A stretch of DNA of 64,000 bases from a bacterium (GCA_016125385.1 WGLV01000022.1:62001-126000); one strand, 5' to 3'; positions 7,701-16,254 are shown, counted from the stretch's first letter. Notes: generated from the sequence alone by a model not told the origin. Numbers and translations: made by a program.

Positions 7701-10426
7701 GCTGCTTTCACGTTGATTGAATCGGGTACGTCGCTGCTGACGTTGACTCCGAGCATGACCCCGGCGGGCAGCACGGATACGCTCCGGCTGTTCTGCACGG
7801 GACGTCCGCCCATTTCATACACGCGTCCCACCACGCTGGCGCGCAGGGGAAACGTCGTCTTGGCGTCGGGCGTGTAGGTATAGGTAAACGTCGCCGATCC
7901 GGTTTCATCCGACTTGGCTTCGCCGAGTGAATACGACTCCGGCGTGTAGGTCGAATCGTTGTCGAAGTGGAAATCAGACCAGCGTACGCTCTTGAATCCT
8001 CGTTGAAAATAAATCACGGCTTCACACTTGCGGTCCGAGGCGGGCGCGCCAAACAGATGTTCCGCCTTGACCGCCACGTTGTATTCACGGCCCGCGATCC
8101 AGGGAGATTCGGAGACGGAGACGTCGGCCTTGATGCGATTGGGGACGAACTCTTCCAGGCTGAAGACGTAGGTTCCGATCGGCGCGGCGCCGCCGGGTAC
8201 GATCAGTTGCGCCGTGTATCGCCCGGTTGGATACGAACCCTGCGATTCAAAATCGAGTCCCCCTGTACCCAGGTCCGACAGTGTGACCGCCTGGCGTGAC
8301 AGTTCGTTCCCGTTGGGCTTTTGAATCACTAGTTGCAATGGAATATTGGCGACCGGTTCTCCGTTCTGTTTTTTGACGATCCAGCGCAGGTGCGCGGTTT
8401 CGCCGGGGCGGTAGAGTTCGCGATCGGCGTAAAGAAAAGCGTCGTAGGCCCCGCTGTCGTAATGCGCGAGGTTCGAGTCGATGGCTTCAGCGCCTTCTTG
8501 CCGGTCCGAAAGTTCGAGAATGGCGTAGTCCTGTGCGTTTTCCGCCACCACCAGCCGGGGCTGCCCGAGCCCCTGCTTCCAGTCGCTGAGAAAGACGATG
8601 CCTTCCCGGTCCGAGCGCCCTTCCGCCAGTACCTGATTTTTGTCGGAATACAATGTTACTTTGGCGTTGGCCAGGGGCGACAGTGAGGCGAGATCGTGAA
8701 CGAACACGGCCAGTTCGTGCTGCGTCCAATGGGCCAGCAGGCCCATGTCGGTATAGATGATGATCTTCGATGCTTGAGAGTAGTTTTCTCCGCTGGCCTG
8801 CATGCAGAACACGCCGCGCCGGTCTGACGGGACGTAGTCGTCCAGCGCCAGCAGGGTTTTGTGCAGACCCGGCCCGCCGGGCAGCGTCACTTTTTTATCC
8901 GTGATCAGTTCACACCATCGGCTGTTGAAATAGTCGCCGCCCTGACCGTTGTTAAACGCGTCCAGTGCGACTGCCGCGTTGTTGGGGAACAGCCGGTAGA
9001 GTTGCACTGAAGCCGATTGCGTGTGGCGCGACAACAGAGGCAGCCCCGCGTTCGCCTGCCGCGGGATGAAATAATCGCTGTCATACCCGAAACCCAGCCA
9101 TTCAGGCGTCTGGTCGACGGTGACCGAAAATCGCAATGGATTATCCAGCGTCGCGCTCGCCGATGTTGGCGCGTTTTTCTCAATCGTGACGTAATACTGT
9201 TGCTGCTCCCGCCAGTCTCCCATTATCTCAATGGAATAGGGATCGTTGCCGGCCAGTTCCATGTTGGGCAGTTCCGGGTCGATGGTAATAAATGGCTTCC
9301 AGTCTTCGATCTTCGTGTCTTGAAACACGGGCTGGTTGAATCGCAGATACAACGATTGACCTTCTTCTCCTCTGAAATTCCAGTAATTGTACGCCAGCGC
9401 GAGCGACTGGGCGCGATTACGGAGCGTTCCATGATACGAACGCGCTAACTGGGTATGACGCCGCCCTGTTAATGCTTGATCGATATTCACCCGAACCTGG
9501 ATGTCTCCGGGGTCCGGCGCATGAATGAGAACTTCGTGCGAATCGCGCCATCCTTCCGATGTGATTTCCGATTCCAGTTCTTCATTCGTGGCGCCGTTGG
9601 TCACCGTTAGATTTTTGCTCAAATCGTCCGCGTTTACCTGCGTATTAAAATTGATGGCGATGCGTTGCTCATCCGGGTTCACGTCGATCCAGTTCAATTG
9701 AGTGACTTGTAATTCGGCGTCCTGTGGATATTTCCATTCACCTTTGATGGTCAGATGATACTGGCCGGTCTCGTTCAGCGTTTCTTCCGACAGCGTGACG
9801 CTGACCGGAAACTGAACGTCGCCCGGAATCGAGACGCGTAGCGTCTTCTCGCCAGTTCGTTCCACCGAGGCCGAGACGATGTTTCCATTGGCTGCTTTAA
9901 CGATGAGGTGTTCCCGCACTGATTTGACGGATGGAGGCAGGGTGAACAGCAGGCCAAAATCGACGCGTCCTTCATCGTTATCTTCAATCGTCCAGAAGCG
10001 CTCGGCGAAAAACGCCGTGTTGGAAAAAACGTATTGCGTCTGCTTTGGGTTCAGCGGCGCGCCGTTCACCGATTTCAGATTCGGGTTCAGCGTGATGTGA
10101 AATTCCGTCTGGTTGGGAACCGAACGTGGATAAAAAACGATGCGGTTGGGGCCGTATTCGTATTCTCCTTCCAGCAGAGGATCGAACGACAGCGGCGCCT
10201 TTTCGCCGGGCTGGGGCGGAAGCCCGGCAAGCGCGGCGTCGAAGAAGAACACGATTTGATCTTTGAGCAGACGTCCATCCAGTGGAATATGACCGACGAC
10301 GTTGAGCATGCCTTCGCCGCGTTGGGTAAAATCGTCATTGGTCTGACGGGTTGCGGCGAAAACCGCCAGCGCGATGAACAGCGCGGCGGCGGCGGTTAGT
10401 TGAAACAGGCGTTTGGCGTTCCACAT
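4751..10426 (-). CDS. Bacterial alpha-2-macroglobulin family protein (YfhM/ECAM-like)
   Basis: An 1891-residue periplasmic or envelope protein, longer than the ~1650 residues of E. coli YfhM. It starts with a hydrophobic export or anchor segment (residues ~8-25), then many MG-type beta-domains, a bait-like middle, and the thioester region GYPYGCVEQTT with Cys1438 and Gln1441 forming the CxEQ motif that covalently traps attacking proteases. An alpha-helical toroid follows (repeats around residues 1430-1700) and a receptor-binding-like C-terminal beta-domain. Unlike E. coli YfhM, there is no lipobox cysteine after the signal, so it may be anchored by the uncleaved helix or be soluble. It is the first gene of a unit with pbpC. 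Upstream, 10427-10750 separates it from a divergent gene. Confidence 0.93.
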   Translation of the reverse strand: MWNAKRLFQLTAAAALFIALAVFAATRQTNDDFTQRGEGMLNVVGHIPLDGRLLKDQIVFFFDAALAGLPPQPGEKAPLSFDPLLEGEYEYGPNRIVFYPRSVPNQTEFHITLNPNLKSVNGAPLNPKQTQYVFSNTAFFAERFWTIEDNDEGRVDFGLLFTLPPSVKSVREHLIVKAANGNIVSASVERTGEKTLRVSIPGDVQFPVSVTLSEETLNETGQYHLTIKGEWKYPQDAELQVTQLNWIDVNPDEQRIAINFNTQVNADDLSKNLTVTNGATNEELESEITSEGWRDSHEVLIHAPDPGDIQVRVNIDQALTGRRHTQLARSYHGTLRNRAQSLALAYNYWNFRGEEGQSLYLRFNQPVFQDTKIEDWKPFITIDPELPNMELAGNDPYSIEIMGDWREQQQYYVTIEKNAPTSASATLDNPLRFSVTVDQTPEWLGFGYDSDYFIPRQANAGLPLLSRHTQSASVQLYRLFPNNAAVALDAFNNGQGGDYFNSRWCELITDKKVTLPGGPGLHKTLLALDDYVPSDRRGVFCMQASGENYSQASKIIIYTDMGLLAHWTQHELAVFVHDLASLSPLANAKVTLYSDKNQVLAEGRSDREGIVFLSDWKQGLGQPRLVVAENAQDYAILELSDRQEGAEAIDSNLAHYDSGAYDAFLYADRELYRPGETAHLRWIVKKQNGEPVANIPLQLVIQKPNGNELSRQAVTLSDLGTGGLDFESQGSYPTGRYTAQLIVPGGAAPIGTYVFSLEEFVPNRIKADVSVSESPWIAGREYNVAVKAEHLFGAPASDRKCEAVIYFQRGFKSVRWSDFHFDNDSTYTPESYSLGEAKSDETGSATFTYTYTPDAKTTFPLRASVVGRVYEMGGRPVQNSRSVSVLPAGVMLGVNVSSDVPDSINVKAAAIQPDESPASLDSVLITLEKQTWSYYIRRFYGTNEPNWTPEYSEIQTIEAPLKDGVGEASFHIDHYGYYRVRVHSPETQQFCTQSFYSYGRGLQKSDSAQPRLIQIKADQPKYQPGDTAVIRLESPFDGQGFVIVQGETIREVMPVSIQNGTAEFQLNLTEDDAPNLWIEATIAHSLDQARERTYPYSSFAMTSIAIKDPARRLDVSFIDPPEEIRPETEVSLTLETRDADQNPVPAELTLAAVDEGVHLITNYASPDPYAWFMRPRQPEFHRAHYYDRIVLNAEKSSPSGGMSERALALRASSDLENWIKPVALWSGVVRTDESGRATISMKPPKFNGRLRLVAVAASANASGATDRELFVRQPYMLRASLPRFLSSEDAARCRAVVFNQSDAPIRAVLKWETSGALQTASGESTLDVPAHAERNAIIEIQAGRNSGEGAIEWTLIAKNENGEELERYSERMALPVQPSAAYQSKYTLRVLNAGESMKVDSTGFTASDDFESTIELGANPALQLKEALGYVIGYPYGCVEQTTSRLMPLYLLRKNEDLLASAYKEAIPLQQYIQAGIDRLFAMQTGSGGLGYWPGATEPNQYGSVYALHFLTLVEKDREFQLPAHNLQALKDYVRGLANDWTDDSMTSRYQRAYALFVLAWGGDLDAIKQIPRFDSIVLPRAARYMLGAALAVNTQDMARVTSYLQNTPSEPFDAVEQGGVLNSPIRNEAVELLALETMKGDAQRRAELAQNLIAYLKSNHYGNTQETAFIITALSEFLKGIVSDASSASARIERSDGVNEELRGEHVYKQTLHGPGAAFTITNTGQVDLYVNAVARGVPTSVSKEAESHGIRLARDLYSAQWEPADRGEFNQGDGYIIDLIIQCDAASENVVIVDKLAAGFEVENPRLDADALPRAENEDRPGAAAPSYMDIRDDRVVLAFDRLEQGVHHFYYAVRAVTPGRYQMPPSQAECMYDARVNGRTAMGEIEIN

Positions 10427-10750
10427 GGCGAGTGCCTCCAGCGTCGATCGGCGTGAACATTGAGCGAGAGCGCTTCAGACCGTGTCAGGTCCGTTTAATC
10501 AATACCGGATGATCGTTCAGGCTTTATTACATGATCTCCCTGTGAATCAAAAAAGAAGAAAATCCAAAGACTATGATAGATTTGACGGAACGTTTGAGGC
10601 CAGAGAGGTGATGAAAACTTCGCGCGGCCAGGAACCGGTAAAAGTTTTCCTTAATCGAAAAAACGAACGAACGCTTGTGATGAAACGCCGAATCGTATAA
10701 AAATTTCATCAATACGTTATTTCTTCGATTCGCCCTCCGGGAGAACCACC
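10427..10750. other. Divergent intergenic region between alpha-2-macroglobulin and methyltransferase genes
   Basis: 324 bases without a convincing gene. For the rightward gene a possible promoter is TTGTGA (10675-10680) with TATAAA (10696-10701), spacing 15. TGATGAAA (678-685 of 10 kb) and TTTCATCA (10704-10711) form an 8-bp inverted repeat flanking that -10, a possible operator. A 72-codon open frame at 10482-10700 has no ribosome site and lysine/arginine-rich composition, and is probably chance. Confidence 0.4.
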
Positions 10751-11452
10751 ATGATCCGCACGATATCTCGCCTCCTGCTCTTGTTTGCATTCATCATATT
10801 CTCCATTGCCATAAACGCGCAAAATCTCAAACCAGCCGCGCCGGTCTCCGTTTTAACACCCGTGTATGCCCCACTGGCTGATTTTATCGTCGATTCCTTT
10901 TGCCTGAGTGACAAAAACGGCGTCGGACTGGACCTCGGCGGTGGAAAAGGCGACCTGGTGATCGAACTCGCCCGGCGCACCCCTTCCATGTACTGGATCA
11001 ACGTGGATATCGACCCGGAATCGTTCGCCGCCTGTTATCAGCGCGCGTTGGAAGCCGGTCTCCCCAGCCGCGTGACCGCTCTTCAGGCTGATGTCCACGA
11101 TTTACCCTTTAAAGACGGGTACGCTGACGTCATTGTGTCGCGCGGATCGTTTCCCTTCTGGAAAGATTGGCGCGTGGCTTTCGCCGAGGCGTATCGAGTT
11201 CTCAAACCCGGCGGTGTGGCGTATATCGGGCGTGGCTTCAGCCCAAACCTGCCGGTTGAGGTAGCGCGTTCGGTGAGAGAGGCTCAGTCAATAAAGAAAA
11301 ACTCGTTCCCGAAATATACGGTGGAAGAAACCAGAGTGGAATTAGAGCGCGTGATGGCGGATATCGGGGTGAAGTCATTCACCATTCATTGCCCGCAACC
11401 GCCCGGCAGTGAAGGCGTTCTTTATGGTATCTGGCTGGAGATGCGCAAATAG
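10751..11452 (+). CDS. Class I SAM-dependent methyltransferase with N-terminal signal peptide
   Basis: A 233-residue protein whose C-terminal ~180 residues form a class I methyltransferase fold: motif I is GLDLGGGKGD (Asp61-Asp68), the acidic post-I strand is NVDIDPE, and LKPGG marks the usual motif III region. The acceptor is unknown. Oddly, residues 1-23 form a clean Sec signal (positive start, LLLLFAFIIF core, small residues before Gln24), which implies export, although SAM is cytoplasmic. The start is fixed by GGGAG at 10739-10743, seven bases before ATG, and the signal lies directly after it, so it is not a mis-called start. It could instead be an uncleaved inner-membrane anchor with the domain on either side. 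A strong terminator follows. Confidence 0.8.
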   Translation: MIRTISRLLLLFAFIIFSIAINAQNLKPAAPVSVLTPVYAPLADFIVDSFCLSDKNGVGLDLGGGKGDLVIELARRTPSMYWINVDIDPESFAACYQRALEAGLPSRVTALQADVHDLPFKDGYADVIVSRGSFPFWKDWRVAFAEAYRVLKPGGVAYIGRGFSPNLPVEVARSVREAQSIKKNSFPKYTVEETRVELERVMADIGVKSFTIHCPQPPGSEGVLYGIWLEMRK

Positions 11453-11475
11453 CGTCAATCATCAGACGCCGATAT

Positions 11476-11511
11476 AAAAAAGCCCAATCCAGATGAAGGA
11501 TTGGGCTTTTT
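11476..11511. terminator. Bidirectional rho-independent terminator
   Basis: AGCCCAATCC (11481-11490) pairs perfectly with GGATTGGGCT (11498-11507) around a 7-nt loop. A-runs on the left and T-runs on the right (11507-11511) give a U-tract on both strands, serving the methyltransferase and the convergent etf/oxidoreductase operon. Confidence 0.9.
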
Positions 11512-11530
11512 GTCAACTTGATTGTACGGG

Positions 11531-13531
11531 TTATTCAATCGCATCCGCAACCAGTTCGGCGATATCTTTGACTTTAACATCTCCGTCCTTGCCGAGGTCT
11601 TTCAGCCCGTCTTCCAGCATGGTCATGCAGAAGGGGCAGGCGGAGGCGATCGCCGCCGGGTTCTGTTTCAGCGCCTGTTCGGTGCGGTCGATGTTGATGC
11701 GCTTGCCTTCGGTTTCTTCAAGCCACATCCGGCCTCCGCCGGCGCCGCAGCAGAAGGCTCTTCCGTGCGAACGCTCCATCTCGGCGGGCGCCTGACCGCT
11801 GACGGCTTCCACGCAATGACGCGGCGCGTCGTACAGCCCGTTGTGCCGCCCGAGGTAGCATGAATCGTGGTAGACGACGCGCCCGTTCGCCCTGGCGTGA
11901 ACCGGCAGCTTGCCTTCCGCGATAAGCCTTTCGATCAGTTCGCTGTGATGGATCACCTCAAACTCGGCGCCGTAGGCGCGGTAATCGTTTTTCAGCGTGG
12001 TGTAGCAGTGCGGACAATGCGTGACGACCTTGGTGATCCCCAGTTTTTTAAATTGCGCCACGTTAGCCTGCGCGATCTGGTCGAACACGTATTCATTGCC
12101 CAGGCGCCGTAATGAATCGCCGCAGCATTTTTCCTCCGTGCCGAGGATTCCCCACGACAGCCCGGCCCGATCGAGAATCTTCGCCATCGCCAGCGCGATG
12201 CCGCGTGCTCGCGAGTCGTAGGCGCCCGAGCATCCAACGAAGAAGAGATAATCGGCCGGCGCGTCTTCTTTCACGATGTGGATGTCGAGATCCTGCGCCC
12301 ACTTGGCGCGATCGGTGGGCGCGATGCCCCACGGATTGAAGCGCTGTTCCATGTTATTGAACAAACTCAGCAGCTCTTCTGGAAACTCGGCTTTTTCCAT
12401 CACCAGATGACGCCGCATCTCCAGCGTCTTGGGCGCGTGTTCGATAAAGACGGGACACTCCTCCATACAGACGCCGCACGTGGCGCACGACCAGACGTCT
12501 TTCTCTGGAATGCTTTCCGCCGTCCCGTCGATCAGTGGCTTGACCATACTGGCTTCGCGAGGCGCTCCCGCCAGCGTATCGATCGGGCGGCTGTTGAGAA
12601 GGCTCCCGCCGTTGATAAACAGGTTCAGCTTGCCGCGATGGACCATCTCTTTCGGCGACAGGTCTTTTCCCGTGCCGTGCGCGGGGCATGAATCCTCGCA
12701 ACGCCCGCATTCGGTGCAGGCCATGAAGTCGAGCAGTTGCTTCCAGGTGAATTGCGTCACCTTGGAAACTCCAAAATCCTGGCCGAGTTCAAACTTCAGG
12801 CGGGGGGGGACGGAAACCGGGTCGATTCGCCTGAAAAACACGTTGGGAATCGCGGTCAGCACGTGCAGGTGTTTGCTGTAGGGCAGGTAATTGAGAAACG
12901 CCAGCAGCGCCAGCGCATGCACCCACCAGCTCGCGTTCAGCGATCGGTGAATCTTCTCCGGCGTGGAAGTGGCGAATGCTCCCGCCAGAGCCCCTGAAAC
13001 CGGCATCCAGCCTCCCATGTCGGTTTCGCCCAGCGCGATCTCGGCGGCGTGAACCCCGAAATACGCGACCATCAGCATGGCGATCAAACCGAGAATGAGA
13101 AATGCGTCGCGGCTGGCCTCAATATACTTGGGGCGGAACGCGATCCGCCGCATGACCGCGAGGGCTACCGCCGCCAGAACAACCACCGACATGATGTCCG
13201 TGGCGAATAGTAACGCGCCATAGGGAACGCGCCCCAGAAAGCGCAGTGAAAATTCGGGGAACACCCCCTGGATGAGAAACTCGCTGTTCATTCCCAGCAG
13301 AATCATGAATCCCCAGAAGATGAAAAAGTGATTGACCCCGAACGCCCGGCGCACCACGCGCTTCTGGCCGAAAACGAACAGCAGAACGCCCTTCAGGCGT
13401 GCCAACAGATGGTCGAAACGGTTTTCCCACCGGCCCAGGCAGAGCATGGCGATCAGCCGGTAGACGTTGAACAGAAACAAGCCGATCGACGCGATGAAAA
13501 GTACGGTGAAGATGATTCGGCTCCAGGGCAT
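11531..13531 (-). CDS. Membrane heme b/Fe-S oxidoreductase, ETF:menaquinone oxidoreductase type (EMO-like)
   Basis: A 666-residue enzyme that should pass electrons from reduced ETF to membrane quinone. The first ~230 residues carry about six membrane helices with histidines for heme b (NarI-like). Two ferredoxin-type clusters follow: CTECGRCEDSC near residue 270 and CATCGVCMEEC near 347. The remainder has two cysteine-rich CCG domains, EEKCCGDSLRR with THCPHCY, and HDSCYLGRHN with FCCGAGGG, as in HdrD and the EMO enzymes described for fatty-acid-oxidising syntrophs. It starts two bases after the etfA stop, so the three-gene order etfB-etfA-oxidoreductase makes the function strong. The direction of electron flow (quinone reduction or reverse) cannot be read from sequence. 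Confidence 0.9.
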   Translation of the reverse strand: MPWSRIIFTVLFIASIGLFLFNVYRLIAMLCLGRWENRFDHLLARLKGVLLFVFGQKRVVRRAFGVNHFFIFWGFMILLGMNSEFLIQGVFPEFSLRFLGRVPYGALLFATDIMSVVVLAAVALAVMRRIAFRPKYIEASRDAFLILGLIAMLMVAYFGVHAAEIALGETDMGGWMPVSGALAGAFATSTPEKIHRSLNASWWVHALALLAFLNYLPYSKHLHVLTAIPNVFFRRIDPVSVPPRLKFELGQDFGVSKVTQFTWKQLLDFMACTECGRCEDSCPAHGTGKDLSPKEMVHRGKLNLFINGGSLLNSRPIDTLAGAPREASMVKPLIDGTAESIPEKDVWSCATCGVCMEECPVFIEHAPKTLEMRRHLVMEKAEFPEELLSLFNNMEQRFNPWGIAPTDRAKWAQDLDIHIVKEDAPADYLFFVGCSGAYDSRARGIALAMAKILDRAGLSWGILGTEEKCCGDSLRRLGNEYVFDQIAQANVAQFKKLGITKVVTHCPHCYTTLKNDYRAYGAEFEVIHHSELIERLIAEGKLPVHARANGRVVYHDSCYLGRHNGLYDAPRHCVEAVSGQAPAEMERSHGRAFCCGAGGGRMWLEETEGKRINIDRTEQALKQNPAAIASACPFCMTMLEDGLKDLGKDGDVKVKDIAELVADAIE

Positions 13532-13533
13532 GA

Positions 13534-14856
13534 TTACGGCTCCATTCCCACGGCGGTTTGTTCGAGCTCGGCGGGCGCGTTCAGGCTGGCGCGCGTCTTT
13601 TCGATGATGGCGGGCAGCACGTCAAAAACGTCGCCGACGATGCCGAGATGCGCCACGTCGAAGATCGGCGCGTTTTTATCTTTATTGATGGCGATGATGT
13701 AATCCGAGTTCTGCATCCCGACCAGGTGTTGAATCGCGCCGGAGATGCCGCAGGCGATGTATAGCTTGGGCTTGACCGTCTTGCCGGTCTGCCCGACCTG
13801 ATGCGCGTAGGGCAGCCACCCCGCGTCGACCACGCTGCGCGAACAACCCACCACGCCGCCCAGCAGTTCAGCCAGTTCGCGGATCATCCAGAAATGCTCG
13901 GGGCCTTTCATGCCGCGCCCGCCGCTGACGATCACGTGCGCGCCCGCCAGATTAACGGTCGAATCCGATTTCTCGCGGATGATTTCCACGATCCGCGTCG
14001 GGATGTCGTCTTCGGAAATCGATAGCGTCTCCTGAATGACCGGGCCGCGCCGTTCGCCGTTAAAGGCGGGTTTGGGCATGACGTGCGGCCTCACCGACGC
14101 CATTTGCGGTCGTGCGGTCTCGCTCAGAATGGTGGCCATGATGTTGCCGCCGAACGCCGGGCGGGTCTGTTCGAGAAGGCGGTCGGCCAAGCTGATCGAG
14201 AGGCCGGTGCAATCGGCGGTGAGCCCGGTGCGCAACTCGGTGGCGAGAGCGCCTGCCAGGTCGCGGCCCAGCCCGGTGGCGCCCATCAGCACGATTTCCG
14301 GCTTGTATTTGCGAATCAGCAGCAACCCGGCTTCCAGATAGGCGCGAGTGCGGTAGCGGCTCAGAATCGGGTCGTCGATCAGATAGACCCGGTCCGCGCC
14401 GTAGCCGAACGCCTCGTGTGCGAGATGTCCCACGTCGTCGCCGAGAATGAACGCCGCCAGCTCCACGCCGAGGTCGTCCGCCAGTTGACGGCCGACGCCC
14501 AGCAGTTCCCACGAAACCGGATGCGCTTCGCCCTCCGTCTGTTCGACGAAGACCCAGACGTGTTTCCACGCCGAATCCGCCTTGGATTCGATCTCGGCGG
14601 GTTCATTCTTTCTGCTGTACTCGTCCAGAATCTTCTGTTCGTCGGGCGTGTAAATCAGTTCAATCGCCTCGGAGGGGCAGATTTTGACGCATTTGCCGCA
14701 TCCGTTGCATTTCGTCAGAATGAACACCGGCTCGCCGTCGCTCATTTCAACGGCGTCGAACGGGCACGACGCCTGACAGCGGTCGCCGCAGGCGATGCAC
14801 TTTCCCTCAATGAGGCGGGCTTTACCGCGAGGTTTTTTCCGTCTTGTTTCGCTCAT
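13534..14856 (-). CDS. etfA: Electron transfer flavoprotein alpha subunit with N-terminal 2x[4Fe-4S] ferredoxin domain
   Basis: A 440-residue EtfA, about 110 residues longer than classic ETF alpha because of an N-terminal bacterial ferredoxin. Its two cysteine clusters are in the stretch from CIACGDRCQASCP to CNGCGKCVKICP (about residues 20-62). The ETF domain follows, and the FAD-binding C-terminal domain is clear from SGGRGMKGPEHF, AGWLPYAHQVGQTG and CGISGAIQH. The first cluster is slightly irregular (CxxCxxxCxxxC spacing). Ferredoxin-fused EtfA occurs in anaerobes and in EMO-linked systems. Translationally tight with its neighbours: 13 bases after etfB and 2 before the oxidoreductase. Confidence 0.95.
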   Translation of the reverse strand: MSETRRKKPRGKARLIEGKCIACGDRCQASCPFDAVEMSDGEPVFILTKCNGCGKCVKICPSEAIELIYTPDEQKILDEYSRKNEPAEIESKADSAWKHVWVFVEQTEGEAHPVSWELLGVGRQLADDLGVELAAFILGDDVGHLAHEAFGYGADRVYLIDDPILSRYRTRAYLEAGLLLIRKYKPEIVLMGATGLGRDLAGALATELRTGLTADCTGLSISLADRLLEQTRPAFGGNIMATILSETARPQMASVRPHVMPKPAFNGERRGPVIQETLSISEDDIPTRIVEIIREKSDSTVNLAGAHVIVSGGRGMKGPEHFWMIRELAELLGGVVGCSRSVVDAGWLPYAHQVGQTGKTVKPKLYIACGISGAIQHLVGMQNSDYIIAINKDKNAPIFDVAHLGIVGDVFDVLPAIIEKTRASLNAPAELEQTAVGMEP

Positions 14857-14869
14857 GATGAGATTCCTC

Positions 14870-15685
14870 TCAGTCCGCGTTCAAAATATCCCACTCATAC
14901 AGCTTGTTCAGCATGCAGTCGGCGGCGGTCAGGTGCGCTCCATTCAGTCCATTGATGATCTCGCCTTTCTCCCGTTGCGGGGCGAATATGCGGCGGACGT
15001 TGGTGGGCGAACCCTGCAGGCCGATCTCGGCGCGCTCCAGCTTCATTACGTCGTTCGACCAGACGGGCAGGGCGCGCGACGCCGCCTGCAGGCGGCCGGG
15101 TACGGTGGGATACCGCGGCGTATTGATCTCCCGCGTGGTGGTGATCAGCGCGGGCATGCGCGCCTGAACGCGCTCGAATGCGCCTTCCAGCTTGCGGCGC
15201 ACTTCGATATAACTTTCCCGCTGGTTGACTTCGTAGATATGATCCACCAGCGTCAACTGGGTGAAGCCAAGCCGGCAGGCGACGCCGGGGCCGACCTGGG
15301 CGGTGTCGCCGTCGATGGTCTGCAAACCGCAGAATACCAGGTCGACGGGCTCGTTTTCATGAATCCGGCGGATGGCCTCGGAAAGCACCTTGCTGGTCGC
15401 CAGCGTGTCCGCCCCGCCGAACGCCCGGTCGGAGAGGAGAACCGCCTCGTCCGCGCCCAGCGCCAGCGCGCGGCGCAATACCATTTCCGCGGCGGGAGGC
15501 CCCATCGAAAGCGCGGTGACCTTTCCGCCGTAGCGGTCTTTGAGCCGTAACGCTTCTTCCACCGCGTGCGTATCGAAGGGGTTGGTGATAAACGGAACCC
15601 CTTCGCGAACCAACGTGTTCGTCTTGGGGTCGATCTGAACCAGCGTGGTGTCAGGAACCATTTTGACGCAAACCACGATGTGCAT
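14870..15685 (-). CDS. etfB: Electron transfer flavoprotein beta subunit
   Basis: A 271-residue ETF beta subunit, partner of the ferredoxin-fused EtfA; the heterodimer accepts electrons from acyl-CoA dehydrogenases. Family signatures visible are the N-terminal CVKMVPDT, NPFDTHAVEEALRLKD, and the LFCGLQTIDGDTAQVGP nucleotide-binding segment, here in the form FCGLQTIDGDTAQVGPG. The start is supported by AGGAGT on the minus strand eight bases before ATG. It is the promoter-proximal gene of the three-gene operon. No acyl-CoA dehydrogenase lies in the window, so the electron donor is encoded elsewhere. I could not tell whether it is a bifurcating type. Confidence 0.95.
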   Translation of the reverse strand: MHIVVCVKMVPDTTLVQIDPKTNTLVREGVPFITNPFDTHAVEEALRLKDRYGGKVTALSMGPPAAEMVLRRALALGADEAVLLSDRAFGGADTLATSKVLSEAIRRIHENEPVDLVFCGLQTIDGDTAQVGPGVACRLGFTQLTLVDHIYEVNQRESYIEVRRKLEGAFERVQARMPALITTTREINTPRYPTVPGRLQAASRALPVWSNDVMKLERAEIGLQGSPTNVRRIFAPQREKGEIINGLNGAHLTAADCMLNKLYEWDILNAD

Positions 15686-15978
15686 ACTTGTTACTCCTGA
15701 CAGTCGATGAGATGGAATATCAATATCCCGGCCTGTGAAAATAGAATTTTTACAATGCCGAGAGAATTGAATCGAAGCTGGAAGTCATTGGTTGCATAAT
15801 TAATACTTCTTTAATCATCGTTAGATCGTTTTTTAGCTATCAATGAATTTTGGGATGTAACGATTCATGTAAACAGCTGAATGAAACGGGGCTATTATCG
15901 CTTGTAGCCCGCGTCTCGGTCTTTCTCGGCGGAGGCGCATCCGCCCGATCTGTGTGCCGGTCTTTGCTCAAGGCGCGG
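15686..15978. other. Intergenic region upstream of etfB
   Basis: 293 bases, AT-rich in its middle (15750-15850), between etfB and the convergent-side end of the small zinc-ribbon gene, both on the minus strand. It must hold the etf operon promoter, but I see no -35/-10 pair good enough to name. A 111-codon plus-strand frame at 15850-16185 overlaps the zinc-ribbon gene and looks like its shadow. Confidence 0.4.
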
Positions 15979-16194
15979 CTAGAACGACGAAGCGTGTTGA
16001 TGAATCTTGACCAGTTTCTGGCTGCACGCGCGGCAGACTTGTTCGCCGGAGTCGTTCATGAATACAGGCAGGGGCCGGGTTACGTCGCAGTCAGCGCCGA
16101 TGTACTCCGCGCCGCAATGGCTGCAAACGTAATGCACTACCGGCTGGCCGCAATGATCGAGAGGACCGCAATCGCAAAAGTGTAAGTAGCGCAT
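15979..16194 (-). CDS. Small zinc-ribbon-like protein, unrecognised
   Basis: A 71-residue protein with eight cysteines and several histidines: Cys7-x-Cys9, Cys15, Cys24-x2-Cys27, Cys36 and Cys54-x2-Cys57. The two CxxC knuckles 27 residues apart look like a zinc ribbon; the extra cysteines could bind a second metal. I do not recognise a named family. Coding is supported by the cysteine spacing and by GAGGTG on the minus strand seven to nine bases before ATG. Upstream is an AT-rich promoter with an unusual palindromic repeat (16264-16290), suggesting tight control, perhaps by metal or redox state. It stands alone between the etf operon and an ABC ATPase gene. Function unknown. Confidence 0.6.
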   Translation of the reverse strand: MRYLHFCDCGPLDHCGQPVVHYVCSHCGAEYIGADCDVTRPLPVFMNDSGEQVCRACSQKLVKIHQHASSF

Positions 16195-16254
16195 TGGAGA
16201 ACACCTCGCTGGCTGAAATTCGCGCTACGTAAAAAGCAAGAGCGCGAAAGATAA

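Noticed and set aside
10482-10700. 72-codon frame upstream of the methyltransferase
   Set aside because: No ribosome site; it covers the probable promoter region and has chance-like composition.
15850-16185. 111-codon plus-strand frame
   Set aside because: It overlaps the minus-strand small zinc-ribbon gene, which has the regular cysteine spacing and its own promoter and ribosome site.
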